Source of the DNA: Hungatella sp. UBA4396
GTDB taxonomy: Bacteria > Bacillota > Clostridia > Lachnospirales > Lachnospiraceae
NCBI GenBank assembly: GCA_002389905.1
Contig: DGRE01000019.1
Span: forward strand, 81,692-145,691
Reading direction: 5' to 3'
DNA length: 64,000 nt
Shown here: positions 50,922 to 59,695 of the stretch, piece after piece
Layout of the letters: each line of letters begins with the position of its first letter
How positions within the stretch are numbered: position 1 is the first letter of the stretch
Notes under the pieces: generated by a model
What the model was told of the DNA's origin: nothing
The model's database searches: none
The model's input: the letters and a program-made list of their open reading frames with translations, nothing else
Program-made: the position numbers and the translations under genes

Positions 50922-51717
50922 AAGAAATCATCCTTTCTTTGCTATTTTTAAAGACATGGGCCGCAGCAGTCCACAAAATAAGGTTCCAGAAAACCTGAAG
51001 CCCCAGAACCTTCCATGGGTTTTCTGCCATACCCGTATAAATGGTAAGAGGGCCATGAGCCACTGATCCAAGGGGAAGCAGGGAAAACAAGTTTCCAATA
51101 CCAAATGGAAACAAGGAAAATGGAATCATCTCTCCCGACAGCAGGGAATAAACAGCCTCCCGGACAGCCAGGGCGGCAAAACAGCCGTTTTTTAGATAGA
51201 TAGCCAGAGACGCAAAGAGCAAATCAATGGCAAAGCCTAAAGAAGCTGCCAGAATAAGGCTGAAAACAGCCAGAATTCCTGACAAAATCCCGGCAGGCCA
51301 GGGATTGATCCCCAAAAGAGGAGACAAAAGCCACAAAGGCAGACCGAAGAATATAAAGTTAGGAATCCACCACTTTCCAATGGTTTCCGCAAAAAAGCTG
51401 ACTTCTACAGGCATAGGACGGAGAAAACGCCCGATGACAGACCCCTCCCAAAGGGAAGCAGTAGCAGGAGAAATAATATTCAGCTCCTGATGAAGAATCG
51501 CCGCCATAAGGGTATAGGTCATCAATTGGTCAATGCCTTCCCCCAGAGACTTCCAGATAAAAATAAGCATGACAAACTGGACGGCCTGAACAAAATATCC
51601 TCCTGATACAGACAGGAAGCCGCCGTCAAAGATCTGTTTGGTACACATGAACATAGTGGAACATACGGCTCTGGAATAAGAGCCGAAGCCGGTAAGAAAC
51701 TTTCTTTTCTGTTTCAT
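50911..51717 (-). CDS. ABC-2 family exporter permease (COG4587 type)
   Basis: A 268-residue, six-helix membrane protein, first structural gene of the exporter operon. ATG 51717 follows GGAGGA by about eight bases; the frame continues 16 codons upstream without a ribosome site. The exported compound is unknown; such systems are linked to antibiotic or lipid export. Confidence 0.88.
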   Translation of the reverse strand: MKQKRKFLTGFGSYSRAVCSTMFMCTKQIFDGGFLSVSGGYFVQAVQFVMLIFIWKSLGEGIDQLMTYTLMAAILHQELNIISPATASLWEGSVIGRFLRPMPVEVSFFAETIGKWWIPNFIFFGLPLWLLSPLLGINPWPAGILSGILAVFSLILAASLGFAIDLLFASLAIYLKNGCFAALAVREAVYSLLSGEMIPFSLFPFGIGNLFSLLPLGSVAHGPLTIYTGMAENPWKVLGLQVFWNLILWTAAAHVFKNSKERMISFGG

Positions 51718-51782
51718 GAATGAAATTCCTCCATTGCAAATGCGCCCGGCCGGAAATTCAGTCACATAACAGTCAATAAAAG

Positions 51783-51935
51783 CTACCTGCTATTGGACAA
51801 AATTTGAGGCAAGACGCTGTTTTTTTCGTAAAAATGGGCGCACTGATACACGGACAGGTCAAAATTACCCAAAATAACGGAAATATGCTCAATATTCATC
51901 CATAAAAAACTGATTTTCATTGAAGTACGGCACAC
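51783..51935 (-). CDS. 50-codon ORF heading the ABC exporter operon
   Basis: This ORF starts at GTG 51935, nine bases after a perfect AAAGGAGG (51945-51952), and ends at TAG 51783-51785. The 50-residue product begins VCRTSMKISFLWMNIEHISV (20 residues), contains two Cys, and is mixed hydrophobic/polar with no clear membrane helix. A consensus promoter lies 35 nt upstream and the exporter genes begin 66 nt after the stop. It could be a regulatory leader peptide, an exported peptide or a small accessory protein; unknown. Confidence 0.5.
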   Translation of the reverse strand: MCRTSMKISFLWMNIEHISVILGNFDLSVYQCAHFYEKNSVLPQILSNSR

Positions 51936-51970
51936 AGCGTCTCACCTCCTTTTTTCAAGATTTGTTTAAA

Positions 51971-51999
51971 ACTATAACAGCATAAAAAATAAAAGTCAA
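51971..51999 (-). promoter_or_regulatory. promoter of the ABC exporter operon
   Basis: On the minus strand: TTGACT, 17 nt, TATAGT. It lies in the 3' flank of nagB. Confidence 0.8.
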
Positions 52000-52016
52000 G
52001 ATAAATGAAAATAGAA

Positions 52017-52751
52017 TCAGCTGATTCCCATTCTGGATAAAGCTGCCTCATCAGCCACGATAATCACATCTGGATGAAGCTGTAAAATAGAAGCAGGAAC
52101 ACGTGGAGTAACAGGCCCGCAGATGGATTCATACAGGATATCCGCCTTCTCGGCCCCGCTGACCAAAAGCAGAATTTTCCGTGCCCTCATAATCGTTCCG
52201 ATTCCCATGGTATAAGCCTGGCGGGGAACCTCATCAATGGAGGCAAAAAAGCGTTTATTGGCTTCAATGGTGCTCTCCTCAAGGTTCACAATGTGGGTAT
52301 CTTTTGGAAAAATATCAGAAGGCTCATTAAAACCAATATGCCCGTTGTGACCAATACCCAATAACTGCAAATCCACGCCGCCGAGGCCGCTTATGATTGC
52401 CTCATAGTCCTCAGCCGCCTTCTCGGCATCTGTCTCTGTTCCGTCAGGGATATGGGAGTTCTTCTCCTTGATATTCACATGTTTAAATAAATTTTCCTGC
52501 ATAAAGTAGTAATAGCTCTGACTGTTGTCCTTGGAAAGCCCCTTATATTCGTCCAGATTTGCAGTCTTTACCTTGGAAAAGTCCAGATCCCCCTTTTGAT
52601 ACCAGTCAATTAACTGCTTATAGGTTCCCATAGGAGTGGAACCAGTAGCCAGTCCCAGAACGCAGTCCGGTTTCATAATAATCTGTGCGGAAATAATATT
52701 TGCCGCCTTCCGGCTCATATCGTTATAATCCTTAGCCTGGTAAATCTTCAT
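52017..52751 (-). CDS. nagB: glucosamine-6-phosphate deaminase
   Basis: A 244-residue enzyme that converts glucosamine 6-phosphate to fructose 6-phosphate and ammonia. LGLATGSTPMGTYKQLI (about 32-48), NLDEYKGL and GIGHNGHIGFNEP are diagnostic. No nagA is adjacent. GGAGGG precedes the ATG. Confidence 0.95.
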   Translation of the reverse strand: MKIYQAKDYNDMSRKAANIISAQIIMKPDCVLGLATGSTPMGTYKQLIDWYQKGDLDFSKVKTANLDEYKGLSKDNSQSYYYFMQENLFKHVNIKEKNSHIPDGTETDAEKAAEDYEAIISGLGGVDLQLLGIGHNGHIGFNEPSDIFPKDTHIVNLEESTIEANKRFFASIDEVPRQAYTMGIGTIMRARKILLLVSGAEKADILYESICGPVTPRVPASILQLHPDVIIVADEAALSRMGIS

Positions 52752-52802
52752 ATCTTTTTACCCTCCATCTGTGATCAAGAAATTTTTGTTTATTCTTTCA
52801 AC

Positions 52803-52831
52803 AGGATATCATTTTTATGTCATAGTTGCAA
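52803..52831 (-). promoter_or_regulatory. nagB promoter
   Basis: On the minus strand: TTGCAA, 17 nt, TATCCT. Confidence 0.5.
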
Positions 52832-52868
52832 CGATATTTCCATAAAATAGTTATAAAGGAGTGATGGC

Positions 52869-54179
52869 ATGTCTAACTATCGGAGACTAATCTCATATAT
52901 TTATGCCTACGAAGGCGGAGTCAAAGGAAAAAACATCGGATTCGCCAAGATAGAAACCAGGGGAAGCCAGTGTAAAGTTACGGTCAGTGCCAAAAGAATC
53001 TATGTGGGAGGCAATGACATCGGAGTCTACTTACTGTCCGGAGATCAGGAAATATATCTGGGGAATATATTTGTGCGGGGAGGCTCCGGAGAATTCAGGA
53101 TCTCAGTATCTGCCGAAGATATAGAGAATTCCGGGGTTTCCATGGACCAGTGTTACGGTCTGACTATCCATGATGTCAAAAACACATGGCGGTCCTATAC
53201 CACCATATGGGAGGACTCTGTCGCCCATGCAGCAGAAGTGGATTTACAAAGCGCAGTTTCCGCCTCCCCTGAAAAAGAACAGGAAGCCATTTCAGAAGAG
53301 CGGATCAAACGGGCAGTAAAGGAAATTGAAGAAGAATTCCCCTTAGAGCCGGAAAAAGTTCAGTCAGTCAGTCAGGAACCGGAAGAAGAACCGGTTTCCT
53401 CTTCGGATGCCTCCGGTGAAGAAGAGGAAAGCCCTGCCCAGCAGGATCAGGAATCAACCCAGGAGGAAAACCTTCCCACAGAAATGATGGAAAAAGAAGA
53501 AGAGGCCCAACCGGAAGAATCAGAGAAGCCTCAGGAGCCAGAGCCTGGGAAAACCGAGGAAACTGAAGAAGTTAAACAGCAGAGCAGCCAGCCAGAACCA
53601 GAGCAAGAGCCTGTAAGCCGGGAAGAAGAGAAACCCCGTGAGAGGATGATGACATTTGGAGAGCCCACCATCCCCTATGACAACCAGGAGCCTGTCGCTG
53701 ATGAGACCAGTGATTTTGCCGGTCAGATGCCTGAAGAAGAACCGCCTGTACTGGGAAATCCTGACGATCTGGAACGCCTCCGCCAAAAAGAAGACCCGGA
53801 TATAAGCTCTCATGATATGATCTGGGATAAACTGAAACGGGAACATACCCGTATCCTTGCTTTTGATTATGAGTATGGCTGTGAAATCCTCACCATCAAG
53901 CCCCAGGATATCGGCCTGCTCCCCAGAGATGCCTGGGTTTACGGCAATAACAGCTTTCTTCTGCACGGATACTACAATTACCGCTACTTAATCATTGCAA
54001 AGCTTTTTAATCCTCAGGGCATGCCCCGCTATCTTTTGGGAGTTCCCGGCCATTATTACAGCAACGAACGCTACATGGCCTCCATGTTCGGATTCCCCAA
54101 CTTTGTGCTGTCTAAAGACCAGCCCATGGAAGATGGCAGATTCGGATTCTGGTATACGGATGTAAAACTAGGGGGCTGA
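52869..54179 (+). CDS. DUF6128 domain protein with acidic linker
   Basis: A 436-residue protein of unknown function. The N-terminal domain (about 1-120) is beta-rich; a long Glu/Pro/Gln-rich disordered linker covers about 130-275; a conserved C-terminal domain (about 310-436) has FDYEYGCEILTIKPQDIGLL (20 residues), NNSFLLHGYYNYRYL and MFGFPNFVLS. No signal peptide or membrane helix is present. GGAGTG lies upstream of the ATG. It occurs in Lachnospiraceae; the two-domain, tethered layout suggests a scaffold. Confidence 0.8.
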   Translation: MSNYRRLISYIYAYEGGVKGKNIGFAKIETRGSQCKVTVSAKRIYVGGNDIGVYLLSGDQEIYLGNIFVRGGSGEFRISVSAEDIENSGVSMDQCYGLTIHDVKNTWRSYTTIWEDSVAHAAEVDLQSAVSASPEKEQEAISEERIKRAVKEIEEEFPLEPEKVQSVSQEPEEEPVSSSDASGEEEESPAQQDQESTQEENLPTEMMEKEEEAQPEESEKPQEPEPGKTEETEEVKQQSSQPEPEQEPVSREEEKPRERMMTFGEPTIPYDNQEPVADETSDFAGQMPEEEPPVLGNPDDLERLRQKEDPDISSHDMIWDKLKREHTRILAFDYEYGCEILTIKPQDIGLLPRDAWVYGNNSFLLHGYYNYRYLIIAKLFNPQGMPRYLLGVPGHYYSNERYMASMFGFPNFVLSKDQPMEDGRFGFWYTDVKLGG

Positions 54180-54195
54180 TATCAGCCCCTTTTTT
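54172..54195 (+). terminator. terminator overlapping the DUF6128 gene stop
   Basis: A perfect palindrome, GGGGCTGAT/ATCAGCCCC (54172-54189), is followed by TTTTTT. Confidence 0.9.
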
Positions 54196-54205
54196 ACCAG
54201 GCCCG

Positions 54206-54901
54206 TCAGGCATCCATGCCCCGCAGCACAGCATTAGGCAGAAATGGCCTTAAAACATCTAAAAATTCCTCTAATTCCTCTCTGGAAAAAGACCGGAACC
54301 CAGGACATAAAACCTGCCCCGAATCCTCAAAATTCTGAAGATAATAAGGAGAACTGCCGGCCAGCCACCTCCCGATATCGGAAAAGTCCCCGAGATCATG
54401 AATCCCTTTCACCGCTGTGGTACGGAATTCATAAGGAACTCCCCCTGACATCAAAAAAGAAGCGCTTTCTTCAATACTTTCTATTTCAAGGCCTTCCTTT
54501 CCCGCTGCCTTAGAATAATTGTCCCTTCCGGCCTTGATATCCATTGCAACGTAATCCAAAAGCCCCGAAAGAACCAGATTTTTCAACACCTCCGGGCGAT
54601 ACCCGTTTGTATCCAGCTTCACCAGATAGTCAAGCTCCCGTATTTTTCGAATAAATATCTCCAGGTCCGCCGCCAGGGTAGGCTCACCTCCTGTAATACA
54701 GACCCCTTCCAAAATCCCTTTCCGCTTTTTTAAAAAATCTAAAATTTCCTCCTGAGAAAACAAAGCCTCCGCCTCTCCGTTTAAAAGCCCGCTGTTATGA
54801 CAGAAAGGACAGCGGAAATTACAGCGGTCAAGAAAAACCGTAGCAGCCACATGGCCCGGAAAATCCAGGAGAGTGGTTTTTTGCAGTCCGCAAATCTTCA
54901 T
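54206..54901 (-). CDS. NrdG-like radical SAM activase (anaerobic RNR activating type)
   Basis: A 231-residue radical SAM protein. The CxxxCxxC cluster motif reads CNFRCPFC (about residues 27-34), with the SAM-contact GGEPTL about 40 residues later. It matches the NrdG2 subfamily, which activates glycyl radical enzymes such as class III ribonucleotide reductase. No nrdD is adjacent, so the partner lies elsewhere. It is divergent from the tRNA deaminase gene across a palindromic promoter region. Confidence 0.88.
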   Translation of the reverse strand: MKICGLQKTTLLDFPGHVAATVFLDRCNFRCPFCHNSGLLNGEAEALFSQEEILDFLKKRKGILEGVCITGGEPTLAADLEIFIRKIRELDYLVKLDTNGYRPEVLKNLVLSGLLDYVAMDIKAGRDNYSKAAGKEGLEIESIEESASFLMSGGVPYEFRTTAVKGIHDLGDFSDIGRWLAGSSPYYLQNFEDSGQVLCPGFRSFSREELEEFLDVLRPFLPNAVLRGMDA

Positions 54902-54923
54902 ATCTTCACCATTCCTTTATTTC

Positions 54924-54949
54924 GTGATATACTGATACAAGTATATCAC
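54924..54949. promoter_or_regulatory. perfect palindrome between divergent genes
   Basis: GTGATATACT (54924-54933) and AGTATATCAC (54940-54949) are separated by six bases. Each arm contains a TATACT, a possible -10 for the gene on its side, although neither has a good -35. It is a candidate operator for both genes. Confidence 0.5.
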
Positions 54950-54970
54950 AAGAAACCATAAGGAGCCAAT

Positions 54971-55438
54971 ATGACCATAGATGAAAAATATATGCGGGAA
55001 GCGGTGAGACAAGCCAAAAAAGCCGCAGCCGCAGGCGAGGTCCCCATAGGCTGCGTCATTGTCTATGAAGACAAGATCATAGCCAGAGGCTACAACCGCC
55101 GAACCATTGATAAAAATGTCTTATCCCATGCAGAAATCAACGCCATTCGAAAAGCCTGCAAAAAAATAGAAGACTGGAGGCTGGAAGGCTGCACCATGTA
55201 TGTGACCCTGGAGCCATGTCCTATGTGCGCCGGAGCCATTGTACAGGCAAGAATTCCCAGAGTTGTCATGGGCTGCATGAACGCAAAGGCCGGCTGCGCT
55301 GGCTCTGTCCTTGACCTGCTTCACCAGGAAGGCTTTAACCACCAGGTTATTACGGAAACCGGAGTGCTGGGAGAAGAGTGCTCCCAGATGATGAAAAACT
55401 TTTTTAAGGAACTGCGGGAAAAGAAAAAACAGCTGTAA
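54971..55438 (+). CDS. tadA: tRNA-specific adenosine deaminase
   Basis: A 155-residue zinc deaminase that converts A34 to inosine in tRNA-Arg(ACG). HAEINAI (catalytic His/Glu) and PCPMCAGAI (zinc Cys) are present. AAGGAG precedes the ATG. It lies directly before the SRP RNA and dnaX as in Bacillus (yaaJ). It is unrelated to the Tad pilus ATPase. Confidence 0.94.
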   Translation: MTIDEKYMREAVRQAKKAAAAGEVPIGCVIVYEDKIIARGYNRRTIDKNVLSHAEINAIRKACKKIEDWRLEGCTMYVTLEPCPMCAGAIVQARIPRVVMGCMNAKAGCAGSVLDLLHQEGFNHQVITETGVLGEECSQMMKNFFKELREKKKQL

Positions 55439-55441
55439 TCC

Positions 55442-55470
55442 TTGACAACAGCCCTGTTTCCATGTATACT
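55442..55470 (+). promoter_or_regulatory. SRP RNA promoter
   Basis: TTGACA (55442-55447), 17 nt, TATACT (55465-55470). Confidence 0.88.
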
Positions 55471-55501
55471 AAACTCCGATTCAATCTATTATGTCATAAA
55501 G

Positions 55502-55769
55502 TTTCCGTGCAGCCGGGGAGATAGCGGTGCCCTGTACCTGCAATCCGCTCTAGCAGGGGTGATGTCTCACCCAGGGCCGTCTATTGCAGGGCTGCCCCTG
55601 ATAAGTGGCGATGACGTTTGGGTCTTACGCAACAGATCTTCATGAACCGTGTCAGGGCAGGAATGCAGCAGCACTAAGTGAAATCATCTGTGTGCCGTGA
55701 GGGTGCCTGGACCGAGCTAACTGTCAGGGTAACGCCTGTGATAGCGGTTCAAAGTGAGACGCACGGATT
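55502..55769 (+). ncRNA. ffs: signal recognition particle RNA, large bacterial type
   Basis: An approximately 268-nt RNA. The ends pair (TCCGTGC at 55504-55510 with GCACGGA at 55761-55767). The 5' part carries the Alu-domain features GGGGAGATAGCGGTGCCCTG (20 bases) and a loop near GGGTGATGTCTCACC. Domain IV contains GGCAGGAATGCAGCAGCA, the Ffh-binding tetraloop region. It is the gene for 4.5S/6S-type SRP RNA with the helix 1-5 extension typical of clostridia and bacilli. Exact ends are approximate. Confidence 0.92.
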
Positions 55770-55787
55770 AAATATAAAGAATTTCCA

Positions 55788-55825
55788 GACGCCGGGAAGC
55801 AGAAAACTGTTTCGCGGCGTTTTTT
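55788..55825 (+). terminator. SRP RNA terminator
   Basis: ACGCCG (55789-55794) pairs with CGGCGT (55815-55820) over an inner GAAGCAG/CTGTTTC stem, followed by T6. Confidence 0.85.
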
Positions 55826-55884
55826 ACTTTAAAATAATCATTTTTAATATTTTCTTACATTTCGCAGTGAAACAAAGTTTTCCC

Positions 55885-55913
55885 TTGCCCCCCATGTCCC
55901 TTTGTATTATAAT
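55885..55913 (+). promoter_or_regulatory. pfk promoter
   Basis: TTGCCC (55885-55890), 17 nt, TATAAT (55908-55913). Confidence 0.6.
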
Positions 55914-55983
55914 TGAGTATAAAATGGGTATAATAGTACCTATTTCCATATGACAAACCGAATCAGAAAAGGGGGGTTCTTTA

Positions 55984-57063
55984 ATGATAAGAATTGGAAT
56001 GCTTACAAGCGGAGGTGACTGCCAAAGCTTAAATGCTACCATGCGCGGGGTGGCAAAGGCGTTGTACCGAATGATGAACGATGTGGAAATCGTCGGCTTT
56101 GAAGACGGTTACAAGGGCCTTATCCATGCAGATTACCGTATCATGAAGCCAGAAGATTTTTCAGGAATACTGACAAAGGGAGGCACTATTTTAGGAACCT
56201 CCAGACAGCCTTTTAAACTTATGCGGGTGCCTGATGAAAACGGCCTTGATAAGGTGGAGGCCATGAAGCATACGTACAGAAAGCTGAAGCTGGAATGTCT
56301 TGTGGTTTTAGGCGGAAACGGAAGCCAGAAGACTGCCAATCTCCTTTGGGAGGAAGGGCTTAACGTGGTGTCCCTTCCAAAGACCATTGACAATGACCTT
56401 TGGGGAACCGACGTAACCTTTGGTTTTCAGAGCGCCATTAATGTAGCCTCCAATGCCATCGACTGCATCCATACGACTGCAGCCTCCCATGGACGAGTCT
56501 TCATTGTAGAAGTTATGGGACATAAGGTGGGCTGGCTCACCCTGTACGCAGGCATAGCCGGAGGAGCTGATATCATCCTGCTCCCGGAGATCCCTTATGA
56601 TTTGAATGTTGTAATAGACGCATTAAAAACAAGAAGTAAAAACGGCAAAAAGTTTTCTATCCTTGCCGTAGCAGAAGGGGCTATTTCCAAAGAAGATGCC
56701 CTTCTCACCAAAAAGGAATTAAAAGAAAAAAAGAAAAACGGCCCGGTTTACCCTTCCGTGGCCTATGCAATCGGCGCACAGATCACAGAGAGGACCGGAC
56801 AGGAAGTGCGGGTCACCGTACCCGGCCACATGCAGAGGGGCGGACAGCCCTGCGCCTATGACAGAGTTCTTTCTACCCGTCTTGGAGCAGAAGCTGCTAT
56901 GTTAATTAAAAACAAAGAATACGGATACATGGCTGCGGTGAAAAACAACGAAATTGTTAAAACGCCTCTGGCCGAAGTAGCCGGAAAATTAAAAACAGTC
57001 GACCCGGCGAGCTCGATCATCATGGAAGCCAAGATGACAGGCATCAGCTTCGGCGACGAATAA
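55984..57063 (+). CDS. 6-phosphofructokinase (phosphoryl-donor type uncertain)
   Basis: A 359-residue PFKA-family enzyme of glycolysis. Motifs: TSGGDCQSLNATMRG (8-22), GGNGS at 110-114, PKTIDND at 132-138, and a substrate site near VPGHMQRGG. The Gly at the donor-specificity position (second residue after GG) is ATP-like, but the Lys in PKTIDND and the Asn replacing the usual Asp in GGDGS are features of the group III/PPi-type enzymes. AGGGGGG precedes the ATG. It is followed 12 nt later by dnaX, probably one transcript. Confidence 0.9.
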   Translation: MIRIGMLTSGGDCQSLNATMRGVAKALYRMMNDVEIVGFEDGYKGLIHADYRIMKPEDFSGILTKGGTILGTSRQPFKLMRVPDENGLDKVEAMKHTYRKLKLECLVVLGGNGSQKTANLLWEEGLNVVSLPKTIDNDLWGTDVTFGFQSAINVASNAIDCIHTTAASHGRVFIVEVMGHKVGWLTLYAGIAGGADIILLPEIPYDLNVVIDALKTRSKNGKKFSILAVAEGAISKEDALLTKKELKEKKKNGPVYPSVAYAIGAQITERTGQEVRVTVPGHMQRGGQPCAYDRVLSTRLGAEAAMLIKNKEYGYMAAVKNNEIVKTPLAEVAGKLKTVDPASSIIMEAKMTGISFGDE

Positions 57064-57075
57064 GGAGTCATTCGC

Positions 57076-58665
57076 ATGTCATATACGGCATTGTATCGGA
57101 AATGGCGCCCCTCATCCTTTTCCGATGTAAAAGGTCAGGACCATATCGTACAGACATTGAAAAACCAGATAGTATCCGGGCGTATCGGACATGCATACCT
57201 GTTTTGCGGGACAAGAGGAACCGGAAAGACCAGTATTGCCAAGATTTTTGCAAAAGCGGTCAACTGCCAACAGCCCATAGACGGAAGCCCCTGCGGGGAA
57301 TGCCGGAGCTGTAAGAATATCTCAGCGGCCGCCTCCCTCAATGTGGTGGAAATCGATGCCGCATCAAACAACGGCGTAGAGAACATCCGCGAAATCAGGG
57401 AAGAAGTCCAGTATCCGCCTACAGAAGGCAAGTACCGGGTTTATATCATTGACGAGGTTCATATGCTTTCTACAGGAGCCTTTAATGCACTTTTAAAGAC
57501 TCTGGAAGAGCCGCCATCCTACGTCATATTTATACTGGCAACTACAGAAGTCCAGAAGATTCCCGTAACTGTCCTATCCCGGTGCCAGCGTTATGATTTC
57601 AAACGGATTACCGTGGAAACCATTGTGGAACACCTAAAAGGATTGTTAAAGACAGAACAGACCCAGGTGGAGGAACGGGCCCTGACCTATATAGCCAGGT
57701 CGGCAGACGGAGCTCTGCGAGATGCCTTAAGTCTTTTAGACCAGTGCATTGCCTTCCATTACGGAGAACCCCTGACCTATGACCTGGTTCTGGATGTGCT
57801 GGGAGCCGTGGACATTACGGTATTTGGAAAGATGTTCCGGGCAGTGGCAGAAAACCGGACCAAGGACTGCATTCTGGCCCTTGAAGAAATGGTAATTCAA
57901 GGCAGGGAGCTGGGCCAGTTCGTCATTGACTTTATCTGGTATTTAAGAAACCTGTTATTGTTAAAATCTGTGGACGATCCGGGGGGACTCCTGGATATGT
58001 CGGCAGAGAACCAGAACATTTTAAAGGAAGACAGCCGGCTTGCAGACCAGGAAACCCTGCTCAGATACATCAGGGTATTTTCAGACCTTTCCAACCAGCT
58101 TCGCTACGCTTCCCAAAAGCGGGTCCTCATTGAGGTGGCTTTAATCAAGCTGACCCGCCCCCAGATGGAACAGAATTTAGATTCCATACTCCAGCGCATT
58201 TCCGCCATGGAAAAGATGCTGGAAGAAGGTGTTGTGATGGCACCTTCCTCCGGAGCGGAACCTTCCAAAGAAACCGCTTCCTCCCCCGCTGCCCGGGAAA
58301 TGACTCCTGCAGAGCGGATCACCCTTCCCAAAGGCCAGCTGGAGGATTTAAACTTAATCCGGAGCGAATGGAACAAGATTATACGGGAATTAGGCGGCCC
58401 AATCAGGGCCAGCTTCCGTGACACAGTGGTGGAACCGGCGGGAGAAAGCTGCCTCTGCATCGTCTTTTCTGACGAGAGCAATTATATGATAGGAAGCAGG
58501 GAAGCCACCATTTCCCAAATCCAGGGTTATGTAGAAGACCATTACCAGAAATCCATCGACTTTAAAGCAAGGCTTCGAAGCGGAGGAGAACGGCTGGATA
58601 CCATATATGTAAGTGATGAAGAATTAAAAGCAAATATTTTAATGGATATAACCATAGAAGATTAA
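57076..58665 (+). CDS. dnaX: DNA polymerase III subunit gamma/tau
   Basis: A 529-residue clamp-loader ATPase. Walker A GTRGTGKT lies at about 45-52, a zinc knuckle CGECRSC near 75-81, IIDEVHMLS, and the sensor TTEVQKIPVTVLSRCQRYDF (20 residues). Then come the collar domain III and a tau-like C-terminal domain (about 430-529). No A-run slippage site is apparent, so a shorter gamma form is not predicted. It is linked to ebfC and recR. Confidence 0.95.
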   Translation: MSYTALYRKWRPSSFSDVKGQDHIVQTLKNQIVSGRIGHAYLFCGTRGTGKTSIAKIFAKAVNCQQPIDGSPCGECRSCKNISAAASLNVVEIDAASNNGVENIREIREEVQYPPTEGKYRVYIIDEVHMLSTGAFNALLKTLEEPPSYVIFILATTEVQKIPVTVLSRCQRYDFKRITVETIVEHLKGLLKTEQTQVEERALTYIARSADGALRDALSLLDQCIAFHYGEPLTYDLVLDVLGAVDITVFGKMFRAVAENRTKDCILALEEMVIQGRELGQFVIDFIWYLRNLLLLKSVDDPGGLLDMSAENQNILKEDSRLADQETLLRYIRVFSDLSNQLRYASQKRVLIEVALIKLTRPQMEQNLDSILQRISAMEKMLEEGVVMAPSSGAEPSKETASSPAAREMTPAERITLPKGQLEDLNLIRSEWNKIIRELGGPIRASFRDTVVEPAGESCLCIVFSDESNYMIGSREATISQIQGYVEDHYQKSIDFKARLRSGGERLDTIYVSDEELKANILMDITIED

Positions 58666-58682
58666 TCAGGAGGAGACACACC

Positions 58683-59036
58683 ATGGCAAAACGTGGCGGT
58701 TTTCCAGGCGGCATGCCTGGCAATATGAATAATTTGATGAAGCAGGCGCAGAAGATGCAGCGCCAGATGGAAGAGACGACAAAGGAACTGGAAGAAAAGG
58801 AATATACAGCAGCAGCAGGCGGTGGAGCCGTTTCTGTCACTGTTTCCGGAAAAAAAGAAGTGACCTCTGTCAAGCTGTCCCAGGAGGTTGTGGACCCGGA
58901 CGACATCGAGATGCTGGAGGACTTAATCGTGGCAGCCACCAATGAGGCTTTCCGACAGATGGAAGAAGACAGCAGCTCTGCTATGGCTAAACTGACCGGA
59001 GGTCTGGGAGGCTTAGGCGGAGGCTTTCCGTTTTAG
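58683..59036 (+). CDS. YbaB/EbfC family nucleoid-associated protein
   Basis: A 117-residue protein. It has the usual Gly/Met-rich start with MNNLMKQAQKMQRQMEE (17 residues), the core VSVTVSGKKEVTSVKLSQEV (20 residues) and a Gly-rich tail. It is a DNA-binding dimer between dnaX and recR in nearly all bacteria. AGGAGGAG precedes the ATG. Confidence 0.95.
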   Translation: MAKRGGFPGGMPGNMNNLMKQAQKMQRQMEETTKELEEKEYTAAAGGGAVSVTVSGKKEVTSVKLSQEVVDPDDIEMLEDLIVAATNEAFRQMEEDSSSAMAKLTGGLGGLGGGFPF

Positions 59037-59038
59037 CC

Positions 59039-59635
59039 ATGGACTATTACAGCAGTCAGATAACCAGATTAATTGAAGAGCTGTCCAAGCTTCCGGGCAT
59101 TGGAAGCAAGTCAGCGCAGCGTCTGGCATTTCACATTATCAACATGCCAGAGGAGCAGGTGATGGGCCTTTCATCATCCATTACCGAAGCAAAACGGAAT
59201 GTCCGCTATTGTAAGGAATGCTTTACCCTGACCGATCAAGAGCTGTGCCCCATATGCCGAAGCGAAAAACGGGATCACAAAACCATCATGGTGGTGGAAG
59301 ATACCAGGGACTTGGCGGCCTATGAAAAAACAGGGAAATTTGAAGGAGTTTATCACGTGCTCCATGGTGCCATTTCCCCTATGCTGGGAATAGGGCCTAA
59401 TGACATAAAGCTGAAAGAATTGATGCAGAGGCTGCAGGGAGATGTGGAAGAAGTGATCATTGCCACCAACTCCAGCCTTGAAGGCGAAACCACAGCCATG
59501 TATATCAGCAAGCTGATCAAACCCACAGGAATCAGGGTAACCCGGATTGCCAGCGGAGTTCCCGTCGGCGGGGACTTGGAGTACATAGATGAGGTAACAC
59601 TGCTGCGAGCCCTGGAAGGACGGGTTGAGCTGTAA
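59039..59635 (+). CDS. recR: recombination protein RecR
   Basis: A 198-residue protein with a helix-hairpin-helix (LPGIGSKSAQRL), a four-Cys zinc finger (CKECFTLTDQELCPIC, 16 residues), and a TOPRIM domain (VVEDTRDL, then YHVLHGAISPM). It acts with RecO/RecF to load RecA at gaps. The start lies 2 nt after the ebfC stop; no strong ribosome site, so coupling is likely. Confidence 0.96.
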   Translation: MDYYSSQITRLIEELSKLPGIGSKSAQRLAFHIINMPEEQVMGLSSSITEAKRNVRYCKECFTLTDQELCPICRSEKRDHKTIMVVEDTRDLAAYEKTGKFEGVYHVLHGAISPMLGIGPNDIKLKELMQRLQGDVEEVIIATNSSLEGETTAMYISKLIKPTGIRVTRIASGVPVGGDLEYIDEVTLLRALEGRVEL

Positions 59636-59695
59636 AATTCCCCGTCTTGTCAGAAGCTGGAAGTCTGAAAGAAAAGATTCATTAGGAGATAAATA

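Noticed and set aside
57076..58665. Programmed frameshift for a gamma form of DnaX
   Set aside because: No A-rich slippery run with a following stem was found between the ATPase and tau regions.
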